The notes under the pieces are model-generated. The model did no database searches and had not been told where the DNA came from. It saw only the letters and a program-made list of their open reading frames with translations. Source: Adiantum capillus-veneris (taxonomy: Eukaryota; Streptophyta; Polypodiopsida; Polypodiales; Pteridaceae). From it: a stretch of 64,000 nt of DNA. The position numbers were made by a program, and so were the translations under genes. Positions within the stretch are counted from its first letter, which is position 1; each line of letters opens with the position of its first letter. Where the stretch lies: the NCBI GenBank assembly GCA_014529385.2, contig CM043953.1:111112549-111176548 (forward strand), in the 5' to 3' direction. Of the stretch, positions 22,641 to 35,207 are shown piece by piece.

Positions 22641-24550
22641 CTGAGACATTTGATGTGATCTTTATGACTCAGTTTGGGTTTTTTGTATAGTCAAGGATCA
22701 AGTGAATGATGCCACAGTCAAGATAGTAGGCATTTACTTGAGTGATCTCCGTGTAAGGACATTGTTTGACCAATTGGTTGTCACAACTTTTGTAACAATC
22801 TAACTCTGGTTGAGGAGCTTCTTCTTGCATTTCCTCTTGACTGTAAATAGAAATCTGACTTAGCTGAGCCACTATTCACAATGAATTGCAATGTCCTTTT
22901 GTCCATCTCATACCTTCTTTCTTCAGGTTGGAATGTAGGAGGTGGAGGTTGTACCGACCTCACCACTCCATGTGTTTCACTCATCTTCTGTCACTTCAAA
23001 GGGCTTGTTTATTAGATGTTTCCATCATCGGTGTATATCTCATGTCTACAGGCATTCTAGAACCTAGCACCAGAGGTTTTTGTCCTAAAATATGTTGTGG
23101 CCTTTAAACTCCTACTGGACCTGGTGCATTCCTCGTAACATATCTAGGTGGGGTAGGTGCTACTAGAACTTGTTCTACATACCTCTCCCGAGCATATTCC
23201 ATGCTATAGTAGCACTCATCCTTTGTATGGTTTTTCCATTTCCTCTTAATTTTGCACCACTTAGGCTCCCCTAGATTAGACCTTACAAGAGGAGTTAACC
23301 TCTTGACCATTTCATCAATAAGCTTTTCTTGATCGATAGGTGCCACTAATTTTGCAATGGATTTAGTCATCTGTGAACCACTGTGCTCAAAGGATGTGTC
23401 ATCCTCTTGGATCTTACAATCATTTTCTTTATATTCCTCATAGTTATCCACCAGATAAAGATATTTTTTGATCAATTCATTTAGTGTCAGCCTCCTTATC
23501 AAATGCAGATCCTTCTGAAGACACGCATGTCTCATTCCCTAGATAAAGATCAAAGATCAACATCAATCGTGCATGCGTAGGTAGTTTTTCTCTTAGACAA
23601 AACTTGACATATCTCCTGAGCCGTAATGTCACTTTGCGTATTGATTCACCCTCTTTCTGCTTGAGTGTGTGGATTTGTGAGACAGTATTGTGAGCTATGC
23701 CTTTCTGCGAGAATTCTTCAATGAAATCTTCAAACAGTTGGTCTAGTGTCTCAAAATCTTTCCTTTCCACTGAGTCAAAACATGTAGCCACATCATCTTC
23801 TAGAGTCAATCCGAATCTTGAAAATTGTTTGTAAAATCCAAAACTTTCTCTGCTCTAGTTACTCTTCCGAAATCCGCTATACGTTATCTCTCGGATCTTT
23901 ACCTCTGACGTATTTCCTGTATACCCATTTCTAAACTTGGGACGGTCTTCCCCTCTAATTGTCTACAAGTTTAACCATAGACTCTACCAATTCTTTTCTT
24001 GCTTCAGGCCTTCTACTATGCATAGGGTCTTCTTTGATTCCATCTTCTAGTTCATATCCTTATGAGTGTCTCACAATAGGTGGGTCTTCTCGAAACTCTC
24101 GCAATTCTTACTCTTTTTGCATAAGGTAGCTCTAATGTAGTCAGTCTAACAATTGGTCCTCGACCTTTACTCAAATATGGATACAATGGGAATAGTGGTG
24201 GTGCACTTGGTCCTAGAGTCACTAGATAACCACCTCTATTGATGTCTAGTCTTGGTATGGCATCTTGATGTAGCCCTGATTGCAATGAATATTGTGTATT
24301 TGGTCCCACGTTGTTCATTCGTGGATAGATCGCCATTTCTATTCTCCTTGTCTGGTTCAAAGGGATTGGTTGTTCTATTGAAGATTGGTTTGTTAGGGAG
24401 ATTCACTTGAGAAGGCATGTCTTCCATCTCTGTGATCATTTCATCTCTCATCATTACTCTAGGAGGGAATCCATGTGGCTCCCTTTTCAAAATTCTCGTA
24501 GGAATTCTTGTGTTTGATGGAGGTTTTCGTGGTCCTTCATTGACCACCTA
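22641..24550 (-). pseudogene. Gag of element F (gypsy), decayed
   Basis: The minus strand reads, in order: a basic N-terminus with Arg/Pro-rich text (24,550-24,052); then a capsid-like retrotransposon-gag block at 23,809-23,477 (FETLDQLFEDFIEEFSQKG, VSQIHTLKQKEGESIRKV, LRRYVKFCLREKLP); then a helical region with WCKIKRKWKNHTKDECYY; and two degenerate CCHC knuckles at 22,870-22,670 (CYKSCDNQLVKQCPY, YYLDCGIIHLILDY). Frame changes split it at least four times. The double knuckle binds nucleic acid in related elements. No LTR or primer site is recognisable to its right. Confidence 0.75.
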
Positions 24551-25268
24551 TTTCTAATGAAGTCTGTGGATTTGTGCTTGCTACAGGTCTATATTCTCAT
24601 ACATACTTGTCAACAACTATACATTTCCGTTGACAATTGACTCCGTATGTATAGACATATAAGAGCTTGCAAACCGTCAGCTCTTCTAATGCATCTATAT
24701 AGTACTTCTCTCTCATGATCTATCATACAAACTCTCTCAACAAAATTGGTCTTTATCAACTGCGATTTGGAAGATGCATTATGGGTGGATGCTCCTCTAT
24801 CGTTGGGATCTCGAAGCATGTGTGAGCTGAATTTGAATCTAAAGGAGACACAATTTCTACACTTACTAGCTTTAGCTTGATGTAAGAAGGATTATTCCAA
24901 TGTGTTCAAGTGCACTGATTAGGAAAGAGTCAAAACTATGTCCAAACCCGTGATCATTTCCTCACAATTCTCTCAAATTGTCACTTTTAGGTACCCCTAA
25001 CTTCCTGATTCATTTTGAGGCCTTAAACTACGCTTTTTTCAAATGATGAGCAATAATGAATCATGAATTTTAGTTCAGGGGTTTCACTAAATGTTGTAGA
25101 GCTACTATGGAGCTTCGTTCCGATTAGAAAAAAGTTTTGAATCTGATATTGGGTTGTCAAGTTATGGCCAAGACAATCTTCTATCACATTCAATCTTCCT
25201 ATAGGTCAATTCTGGAAATTTTTGTGTGTAAACACTAGATGCATGCTTTGGTCCACTTGTAGGTGACC
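24551..25268. other. Unassigned interval
   Basis: No domain or repeat edge is recognised. It should hold F's leader or 5' LTR, but no TGG-type primer site is convincing. The last 5 bp before the LTR at 25,269 read TGACC. Confidence 0.35.
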
Positions 25269-25544
25269 TGTAGAAGGGGGAGATATAGAGAGGTGGCGGT
25301 TAGAGAGGTGACGCATGAGAGAGCGAGAGAAAGAGAGAGAGAGAGAGAGATACATGAGACAAAAATAGACTTCAACTTCCTCATTCCATTCATTCACATG
25401 ATTTATTGATTGATTCTTATTTACAAAAAGTCTCCACATTTATAACTTGCTCATGCCTCTTGGCACTTCCCTCAAGGTGACTCTTCATGGCTCCCATAGA
25501 CCTTAGTGTAAAGCCTAGGGAGTGGTGCACTTTACGGTTCAACA
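25269..25544 (-). repeat. Element I LTR, minus copy (276 bp)
   Basis: A reverse-complement match, over its whole length and not beyond, to 30,223-30,497. On the minus strand it starts TGTTGAACCGTAAAG and ends CCCCTTCTACA, i.e. TG...CA. It contains a GA/CT run. The left flank is TGACC. An ORF on the same strand ends about 90 bp to its right, so this is the 3' LTR. Confidence 0.85.
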
Positions 25545-25633
25545 CCTGGCACAGTCCGGTGGTAAAAAGTTTTTTCAAAGAGCAAAAATTTTGACTCGAT
25601 ACCCACAAATCCCTTGTTCCAAAATCTCAGTGC

Positions 25634-27047
25634 TCATAGAATACCATGATGCAAAGTGCAGTGCCTGGAGTCTACTCCAAGGTACACATATACACCACAA
25701 TAGTCCATGAAACACTGCCTTTTTCCCCCCAAGCATTTGGAAAATGCAAAGCACAGTGCCTGGAACTTAATCCAAGATGCACAAATACATTCCCTAAAAC
25801 TATTCATTGCATTACAATCACCAAACCGGAAATAGTGTGTCTTCTCACCAAAAATGTGAATACAAGTACACCATTTGTTGGCAACATGCCAGGGCTGGGA
25901 ACCCATCAAGTAAATCAACATCCATGAGATCTCATACAAAACAAACTTGTAGAACCATAAAGTAATGGGAAAATCTCCAGTCCATTGAGTAGATTCCATC
26001 CTTGGGCCAACCACTTCAAAATAAGTTTCATTGTTTTGCAAACAAGGATCAAAATTCTTCAACAAAAAATCCTTTTCTTTGACAAAAACTTCTTCAAAAA
26101 TATTGTCAGCTTTGGCTACAATTTGTAAAGCTATGCTTTCAACAAGCACATTGAAATCCAAAAACATTAGCTCCATGTTATTTGTGAAAAGAGAAACTCC
26201 ATTCCTTGATGAAATTTGGACTTCAAGACACCAAACATGATCTCCTTCTAGGCTTACAATGAGAAAAGGCCATAAGATCTTTGCATCATCATACACAAAA
26301 ATAAGAATTAGTTTTCTTAAAATCACATCATCATCACATTTCCTAGCATAGATAAGCGTACACGCCCCATCATGCTTTATATAGGCACCAATTGTGTGGA
26401 TAAATACACATATCCCATCACACAACATTGCCTCAAGCAAACAATCATTTAGCATAGCATCAGTTTGTGAAATAGGTTGCTTCAAACACATCACAATTTG
26501 TTTCTCATGTTTGGATATTTCAGCAAGAAGAACTTCATTTTGGTTAGTTGTCATTTCAACATCATGAGAAACACAAAAATCTTCTCCTAGTGTAAGAGAA
26601 TTCGCAAAAGCATTGATCACATTATTTTCTTCGTGGAACAAGGAGTGAGAGTTCATCGTTGTCATCATGAGTTTTCTTCAATGTTTCATCAAAAAGCTCA
26701 TCAAAGCATTCATTTACTTTAGATTTGCATAAATTAATTTCTTGAATCATCTCATGATGTTCAACAAACAAATCTATGTTGTCATCATCATCTTTTAAGA
26801 CTTCAAAATCATGCAATTCTCTATCAAAAATTGATGGAATTTGACCCATAATGCTTTGGTTGATGGTGCAAGATGTGAGTATGGAGCTACTTGGGGACTC
26901 TCCTTGGCTCTCTTGGCTCATAGGGTCCTCTCTCTTGACTCCAATTTTCATCATATTCCTACCATTCCCATGTTCATCATGGTCGTCATCATTACGTGAG
27001 TAATCATCTACTCCCTCATTAACTATGGTATGCCATGCTCTCAACAT
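25634..27047 (-). pseudogene. Unrecognised ORF of element I (~470 codons with one frameshift)
   Basis: A 141-codon frame (26,622-27,047) continues, after a frameshift in the overlap at 26,622-26,668, into a 344-codon frame (25,634-26,668). The N-terminal part is acidic and hydrophilic (DDHDEHGN, DDDDNIDLF). The middle is mixed, with repeated Met/Leu helices. The C-terminal third is Cys/Trp/Phe-rich with possible membrane-like stretches (LWFYKFVLYEISWMLIYLM). I see no CCHC, protease, RT or integrase motif. It ends next to the 276-bp LTR, so it is the only ORF of a short non-autonomous element, or the 3' ORF of a larger one. The intact 344-codon length in such decayed surroundings is notable. 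Confidence 0.5.
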
Positions 27048-29580
27048 TTAAAAAAACAAAACCTTCGTTTATGAAGCAACTCATGCAAATTTTGAGTATT
27101 CTCTTGCAACTCTTTGATGAGATTCAAATGCAGATATGTATTGTATCTGTTCCCTCCATGCTTGAAAACCATGTATATGCTTTTTGTACTACATTGACAA
27201 AATCTGCTACCCCTGCCTTGGGCTTATGCAAATTGTTTTGTGCAATGTCATGCTCTAAAATGTAAAACTGCTCTAATAAAGTCAATGAGCAATGTCGGGC
27301 TTTGTGATACCATGAGCGCATTGCGAAGATGGCTTATTGCGACATTGCGTCCATTTGTGGTCGCTGTCGCCACAAAAATGCAAGGTGGCTTGGATTTTTT
27401 CCCCATGCCATCATCTTACATCAATTATGTATTTCAAATATGCGATATGCTCATTCAAATTTCTAAAACTTGTGTCAAAACAGGCTTTGCAGCATAATTT
27501 TACTCGAGCCTAAGTTTTTTCGTGCTCTACTAATGACATTTTTGTCAAATGCAAAAAAATGTTGTACCTTTGTATCCGAGTATGAATTCACTCCATTTGA
27601 TTTTCACCCAAAAAGAACTCACAAAGCTTTGATTCTTGGTACGCAGGTAATGTAGCATGACCTTAAAAGGTGTGCTCCTGGCCGATGAGTTACGGGATGC
27701 TCCAATGCAATTCTCCTTGTTATGACTTTAAGAAATGCTTTTGTCTTGCGCAGTATTTCGGTAAAATTCTCAGCATAACAGGTTGAACACAGGTCGTTGG
27801 AAACAACGCTAGTCAATCAAAGTTGTAGCAATGTGGGGCTTGATCTCCGCCATCATCAACATGCATTATCTCTGCAACTTCACACCGGTTAGCCTCTTTA
27901 GCCTCATACATTGCCTTGTTGTGTGCAATTGATACACTGCAATGAGTTTCCTCCTTGTAACCGGCTGGCCTTATGCAGTGCTTACATTGCACGTGTTCAG
28001 TATCTGCTTGTCACAAGTTGAAGCAAATGGTATTGGCTTGCACGACATCTTGTCAAAAGCTACAACATGCCGCTTGCAATGAAGATTCTCAGTGTCTCAC
28101 TATAACCACCTCACCATGAAAAGTTATACTGATTTTTAAATTAATGTGAAATGCAAGCAGCAAAAGTGTTTACCCTAGTGGTTGAGCCTATTTAAACACA
28201 TTTGTGGGGTATTAAAAAACCTCCCTCTTTTAACATGCATGAATGAATAAAATGACTCCTTATTTTAGGAAAATTTTCCAAATTTGAATATAAAAACCCC
28301 TTATTTTAATGTATCTCTGTTAAATTTCTAAAAAATTTTGCATTTTTAACCCCTCATATTGAACTCACGTTATACATTAATATGATTACATAGTGCACCC
28401 CCCGAGCTAACTAGCCTCACGTATATATATGTACATAGTGCTTCGAGTATTGGGAGTGACCATGTAAAAATTCATGTACAAAGGTTTGGTTTTTATGGGC
28501 TTGTTTACTGGAGTTTTGGGTTGTTTGAGTCCCCAAAAGATGGTTTTTCAATAGTTATTTTCAGCCATGCTTTATAGCTTGTGAAGCAGACTTGTACATA
28601 TGAGTTATGTGCATCCGAAGTGGGCGGTTTTGACTTAGAAAGTGGTTTCAAATTCATACGACAAAGGCAACTAGGCAAACTTGATGATTTAAATTAGAAA
28701 TGTCGTTACTCCGAGTCATGCTTTATGGAATCACATTTGGTGGCCGGAGCACTGCACCATGCTCCTAGGAAGTTGTTCATGAAAGGAGGTCAAGCTGATA
28801 TTTTGTGGGGAGAGGAAGAAGTTGGAGAAGTGTGGGAGGAGGATGCCATGTGGCACTAGTAATTATCCCACATGGGAAGGGGTAAGGAGGAAATGGGGGA
28901 TATATAGGGCAAGTTGGGAGCCCATTTGGGTTGTATCACTTGAGGGGAGCTTGGCTATGGGGGTTCATGAACTTCTTGGGGGAGAAGGTGGCACCCTTTT
29001 GACTTCACACTGCCTGCCCAAGTGCCTGGCCATCTTCTTGTTCCCCTAGACACAAGCCCCGCCCCTTCCCTTGGGCAAAAAGGCACCGACTTCCCATTTC
29101 CTACTAAAATGGAGCCCAAAAATGGACCAATTAAAGTGGAGCCTTCAAAGGGAGACATGTCGACTGAGGAGAGAGAAAGGATCTCCTGGGATAAAAGATA
29201 AGAAAAGGCCCCATTTTTATAGCTAGGACACCAGCGAACTTTCCAGAGAGCTCATTTATGAGCAGAAGAGAGTACACCCCAAACTTTGAATGGCTATATC
29301 TCTCTCATCTCTTATCTGTTTTTAGTGTATGGACTCTCTACGAACTTCTACTCGAGATGAGCTATGTCTTTATGTCCTTGATTTCTCCTAGTTCCAAGTG
29401 TGCTTAATGCTAGAATGGTTCTTCATAAATCTTTACAAGTGATTATCACCAGGTGTTTGCGGTGGTGAAATAGTTCTTCTTTCCGACAATGTGACTTGTG
29501 AAAGGCTATAGAGGCACTGTTTCTCCTTGTTGTTTGCACGCTAGCAATGTATGATGACTTTTAGACCAAATCTAGGTCAC
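27048..29580. other. Unassigned interval between two element I LTRs
   Basis: Only short frames. Near 27.0-28.1 kb there are recurrent CGACATTGCG / GCAATGTC-like words and Cys-rich but broken translations. 28.2-29.6 kb is noncoding. No gene is supported. Confidence 0.4.
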
Positions 29581-29583
29581 ATC

Positions 29584-31516
29584 AGACATCTTAGTATACC
29601 CTAGTGTCCTAAAGCATAAAAGAAGTCCCTAGCCAAATTTTCATTGCATTTGTAGCACATTTGGACTTGTAAAGGCCAAGAGACAAAAGTTGGGGATTCA
29701 TGCTTGTATCGACAATAACTTGCACAAAAAGTGTTGGAATTGAATTCTAAAAGTTGCTGAGAGTTGCTTGAGTGATAAAAAGTCTTTGGGATAAAAGTCA
29801 CTTCATTTTTCTACAGAAAACATCATCCACGTATGATGTCTCAAGTACCAAATTAGAGTCCAAACCATACATATGAGCTTATAGAAGTGTTTGCCATCAC
29901 AAATAGTCCTAGCGACCAAATTTCAATCAATTCAAAACAATTTTGACTTAGTTAACCTCCCATGGAAGTTGTAAGAAACCAAACAAAAAAAGGAGTGACA
30001 GACCTAACTAAAAGTGTCAGAATCACAAACTAAGACTTGTAGTGGTTAGAGTACATCAAGGAGAGTCTAGAATTAAAGTTTGGAGAAAATTTGAGTTAGG
30101 AAACATCATACGCGAATGAAGAGGCTAGGCACAGGTTGAGGCTAGACAGTGACTTTGACTAGTCAAAGGATTTCCTTTTGACCTTAGAATCCCAAATATC
30201 ATTCCAAAACAAAATTTGGTCATGTTGAACCGTAAAGTGCACCACTCCCTAGGCTTTACACTAAGGTCTATGGGAGCCATGAAGAGTCACCTTGAGGGAA
30301 GTTCCAAGAGGCATGAGCAAGTTATAAATGTGGAGCCTTGTTGTAAATGGAGAATCAATCAATCAATCATGTGAATGAATGGAATGAGGAAGTTGAAGTC
30401 TATTTTTTTGTCTCATGTATCTCTCTCTCTTTTTCTCTTGCTCTCTCTCATGCCTCACCTCTCTAACCGCCACCTCTCTATATCTCCCCCTTCTACACAT
30501 GGCCATCCTTGCTGGTGTCTCTTCTTGTAGAGATGGGAACGTGTTCAGATAATTGTGGAGGCGATGATGGGTTGGTTACTTCGGAGGTTTGAGGGATTTC
30601 AATGGGCATGGCATGAGTTTGAAACTCCTTTTCCCAGTTTTGCGCAGGCAAAAGAAATAGTAAGATTTACCCTGCGCACCGTCAAGCCTTGAACCCTCGT
30701 CGATAGTGTACGTTATAAATAGGGGGGTACTGAACGGAGAACCCCCCGATCTAGTTGGCATGATTTACTGGCTTTATGCTCATCCAAATAATGCATGGCA
30801 TGACAATGTGTATGATGTCTTTTGGCTTGGATTTCACTTTTGCTTCTACCCAAGGTGCTCCTTGATGTATACAGCAACATTATGTGCGTACAAAAAAATT
30901 TGGATGTCAAAATTACTCAAAATCACTACTTTTTCACCTTTACCTTGTTGGATTTGCAAAAATCTTCTTAAATTCAAAGATATGTATCTAAATGAGATGA
31001 AATTTTGCAAAGAAGCTTAAATCATCATTTCCAAACCTCTTGTGTGGTCAGAAGTGCAGTTGGACTTTAAGATCTTGACATGGGACATCATACGCGTATA
31101 ATATCTATGTGCTCAGACTTTGGAACTATCTTTACCTTAGGTCTCTCTTATCATAAGAAACAAGAATATATGATCACATCAAAGTTTAAAAATCAAAATT
31201 TCTCTCAAACACAAATTTTACCTATCACCTTCCATGAAGTGCAAAATCACTCTTTTCTCTCAAGATATATGTCCAAAATGATTCAAGCTTGGTGATGATG
31301 CTCAAAACAATGTGCCAAAGCACCCTATAATGACAAACGGTCAGTTTTGTTTAAAATTTTCCCAGGATACATCATACATGTATGATGTCTATGTGCTCCA
31401 AATGCAATGAAATTTGGTCTGTAAGCTTGTTTTGTGGTGCTTAACACCTTGGTAATCTTTGATATCATCTTTGGTCCCTAAAATTGCCCTTTAGACATCA
31501 TATGGGTATGATGTCT
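29584..31516. repeat. Array of palindromic words, stem GACATCAT/ATGATGTC
   Basis: Words at 29,584 (half), 29,820, 30,103 (half), 30,806 (half), 31,084, 31,367 and 31,493 share a GACATCAT stem, about 6 variable central bases, and ATGATGTC. Two intervals are 283 bp (29,820 to 30,103 and 31,084 to 31,367). The 20-bp word at 31,369-31,388 is a perfect palindrome. An LTR copy (30,223-30,497) splits the array. Same architecture as the array at 50,286-51,151 but with a different stem pair. Confidence 0.75.
30223..30497 (+). repeat. Element I LTR, plus copy (275 bp)
   Basis: TGTTGAACC...CTTCTACA, the reverse complement of 25,269-25,544. The left flank reads GGTCA, the complement of the TGACC flank of the other copy. 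The right flank (CATGG) does not match. It is therefore not a simple solo LTR, and the pair is better explained by an inversion. Confidence 0.85.
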
Positions 31517-34500
31517 AATTGATCATAATGAAGCCTTCTCCCCTCCATCTATGAAACTTGTATCTCCTTCTTTAAGCCCACTTTTCCCTCCAAATATCTC
31601 TTACAGAGGTTTGAAACCTCCCTTCTGCATTGATCACTCAACCTCACCTTTACACCTCTACAGAAATCTATAGATCTGTAGCACTCGCTACTTCTAGAGT
31701 ATCTTTATCAACACCTCCCTTCTCCATTGATCACTCAACCTCAGCTTCACAAGATTCTTTCAACATATGTGTTGGTAAGAACAGTGATCTTCATTCCTAT
31801 TTCCAATGTTCTTGTAGCTTTTCTCACTCACCATATTGGGTTTTGTTTCCATCCTGTATGTAGAGATTTGTAGCACTACCATTGTCTATCTTTGAATATC
31901 TTAGCATCTTTCTTTGAATACATCTTAGAATTTTTTGTTATGCCGCATTAAGAATAACTGTGTATTTGAACTAATCTTGATTTTTTTCTCAAGTTGTATT
32001 GCTACATTCCTTTCATGAATTATTTAAGTGCTCATCAATGTGGGAGTTTTATTGACTCAATAACTTGCAGCAATGTGCAAGCTGATAGCGATTCTTGGCT
32101 TGCTATCATGACCACAAATGATTTATGTGGGAAAAAATGCAGTCAGGTTCAAGAGGTGTACACAATGTTTCAAGCAAACATATGTCTTCTCAAACACATC
32201 ATTGGAAGGGTAAATCATGGATTTCAAGCAAACTCAAGATGGAAAGAGTTTTGAAATGTACAACATGTGAATATAGATTCTCAGTTTGTGATTGACTCAT
32301 CCTCGTGGGTTACTCCAAATGTGTGCATGATTTGGTACATTTTTCTTTCATATATTTTTCCATCTAACTCTGTAGAGTGTGAGCCAATGGAATCTTTCAC
32401 AAGCACCTATGAAGCTATCCATGCAAACCTTAGAAAATTTTTATAAGCACATTGTTCACCTCGAGAGATTTCCTCCAAGAGATGTTCTTTTACAACCATG
32501 CTTATGTCACATTGAGTGCTCTATTACTGGTTAAAATTGGTATGCAGATACAATATTACAAAGCAAGGCTTGTCAATGAAGTTTCCATGTAGAAGATGGA
32601 AGCAAACAATAAGAGTATGGGAGGTGCTCGACTCCGATATTTTTTTTCAAGAGGTTGTGGACATTTAAATATGCACATTGCTATTGTGCTCGATATTTGT
32701 ATCAATGATGTGACTAGCATCTTAGCCATCTTTGCAAGTACCTCATTTACATTCCTTGAGTAGTATTCCTTTTTGTGTGAAGAGCAAAGTTGTACGGTCT
32801 AGAAAAGAGAAGGGTTTTATTTGTGAGGACATCTCATTCCCGCGATGTATCATTGTGCAAACTCAACCACATGGCCTTATCTAAATGAAATTTCTTACAT
32901 CCCATCTCTATGCATATGTTGATTGTAAAGTTTAATTTAAGTTCTTTCACTTTTTAATTCAATTTAGGTGATTCTTTTGGTAGTTCATGATTTTTTTGAG
33001 TTGTGAGTGTGTCAACATTAAAAGTACTCAAGTCTTAGAAAATGTTGTGCAAGAATTGTATTACTGTGCAAGTGCAAAACTCTAGTTTTTTGTTTATTTC
33101 CTCCACTAGAAAATAATTTCAAATTCAAATTTTAGTGTATAAATGTCTTTTAAGTAGTACATGGAGGCACATGTGTGTGAATATGCAATCATTTCCAAGA
33201 ACCTAAACCATACGGTTGCCGATTGATTTTCTAAAGCATATGTACAAATATGACAATAATTTTTGATATTGTCTGTTGAGATTTGTCAAAGAGCATGCTA
33301 AGAGGGACTACAAGGTAGAGGATTAGGATTACTTCATCATCTTGATCATGGGGTGTATATGTACCCAATTTCTTAATTGAGACATGGTCATATCTTGGCT
33401 GGTACTTGAGGCTTAGAAAATTGGAGAAAATTAGTATTTTAAGACAAGTGCACACATTCAACCACTATTCGAATGTCAACATAAAGTTTTTTGAAACAAT
33501 GACAAAGAGCAGTGCAAGTAAAAGAGATGACACCTTTAATGGTAAAGATTGTATTGCATTAATCAAGTACATGAGCCCACTGGCTTAGCATATGATTTGT
33601 CTACATAATATTTTTGTACATAGAGATGACACCATAAATAATAAAGACTGCATTGCATTAATCAAGTACCTGAGCACACTCTCTTAGCATATGGTTTGTC
33701 TACATAAGAGCTTTGTACATGGAAAATAGATATAGGCTCTTAGATCTCTCCCACCACTATGATGAAGGGATACCCCCTTTTTATTCTATTGCTCCACCTT
33801 TTTGGTCCTTTCGTCTTGCCTTTTATTTGTGGTTCCTTTTTTTGTTGTTGTAACTTTTGGAGACACCTTTAACTGATTCAAGATTGTTGAAGTTTGGTTC
33901 CACACTTGAATGTCCATCTTTTTTTGGTTGGTTCTTGGTCTGCAACTAAGCACTAAGTGATTGATTATATCTCCCTAGGGCTTGAGTATTCAAATATTGC
34001 AAGCATGAAATTCCACGCTTTTAACTTTTGCGATACACCTTTTGCAAATCAAACATGAACACAAAGATATATTGTATCAAAAGCTAAATACAATGCAGGC
34101 CTCTTATATCCATAGCTAAATTCAATTGCAATATAAACAACCAACACTTTACCTTTTCCAAGATCAAGTATTTGAACATTGTTGAATGTAGATCAATCCA
34201 TACTTGTGGCCTAAAATGCTAAAATGTATTGGAGTCAAGTCTTCCAAGCCATTTATTAGCATCTTACAAATGAATTATTTGGAGGTTCTAGTACCAGTTT
34301 CCAATGTTGCTGAATATATAGAATCTGCTAGAATAAGAGATGATTAATAAATAATCCTTCTAATTTCCAAAAAGAAATCTCCAATAAGTCATTCATGGGG
34401 AAAATACACTAACCACTCATTCTTTGCACAAACTTGCACTTACCACATGTTCATTTGCCAACATTGAAAATGTGTGACCTTCGATAAACCTTACATAAAT

Positions 34501-34600
34501 CCCTTTCATTCCATTGCATTGGCACCATGTATAGTAGATCTCTACTCCATTGTAATCCTTTGGTAGCTGTGAGGAAGTACACTCTACTAGAACTACTTGC
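31517..34600. other. Unassigned interval, no gene seen
   Basis: Short frames only (largest 86 codons, 31,994-32,254), without recognisable motifs. It contains a 99-bp tandem duplication. AT-rich and probably old repeat remains. Confidence 0.45.
33526..33724. repeat. Two-copy tandem repeat, 99-bp period
   Basis: Two successive copies starting GATGACACC and containing TTGCATTAATCAAGTAC and TTAGCATATG.TTTGTCTACATAA. They differ at several positions, so the duplication is not recent. Confidence 0.85.
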
Positions 34601-34799
34601 ATAGTGCATAGTTCTAGAGAGAGAGAGAGAGAGATTAAGGAAGGAAGGATATGTTGCAATAATTATGGAAAGAGATTTCAAAGGGGATAGGAAGCTAGAA
34701 GAGGAAAGTTGATGATGTTGTACATCAAGAAAGAGGTTATGGAACTTGAAAGAGAGATGCAAGCTTTGGAAGAGAGAGAAAGTGGGTTAGGGAACCTTG

Positions 34800-35060
34800 A
34801 TCTAGGAAGGAGATTTTGGAGCTATGGAGAAAGAGTTTGCATATCTAGAAGAAAGAGGTTGCATATTTGGACGGAGATGTTGCATGGAGAAAGAGGTTGT
34901 AAATTTGTAAGGAGATGTTGGAACTATGGAGAAATAGGTTGCAGATTTGGAAGGAGATGTTGGAGATATGGAGAAAGAGGTTGTACATCTAGAATGAGAT
35001 GTTATAGCTATGGAGAGAGAGATTGTAGATCTATAAGGAGATGTTGTAGCTATGGAGGAC
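34800..35060 (+). repeat. 42-bp coding-frame minisatellite (element E LTR region)
   Basis: About six diverged 42-bp units of the type AGGAGATGTTGGAGATATGG plus AGAAAGAGGTTG. Because 42 is a multiple of three, a plus frame stays open through them, giving repeats like RRCWRYGERGC. It then runs into the CT run. It lies just before the primer site of element E, so it is most likely LTR sequence. A protein role is unsupported. Confidence 0.7.
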
Positions 35061-35069
35061 CCCCCCCCC

Positions 35070-35072
<3 letters not shown>

Positions 35073-35165
<93 letters not shown>
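35073..35165. repeat. (CT)~46 microsatellite
   Basis: A CT run preceded by a run of C. It lies at the 3' end of the presumed LTR of element E. Confidence 0.97.
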
Positions 35166-35167
<2 letters not shown>

Positions 35168-35191
35168 GCTTCCGCATTTTCAACTTTAAAA

Positions 35192-35207
35192 TGGTATCAG
35201 AGCTTGG
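35192..35207 (+). promoter_or_regulatory. Primer-binding site of element E (tRNA-Met type)
   Basis: TGGTATCAGAGCTTGG on the plus strand follows an LTR-like end. It marks a plus-strand element whose leader is interrupted by D at 35,765 and resumes at 41,402. Confidence 0.75.

Noticed and set aside
27296-27316. Primer-site-like TGGTATCACAAAGC on the minus strand
   Set aside because: Two mismatches to the tRNA-Met site and no LTR edge repeat found beside it.
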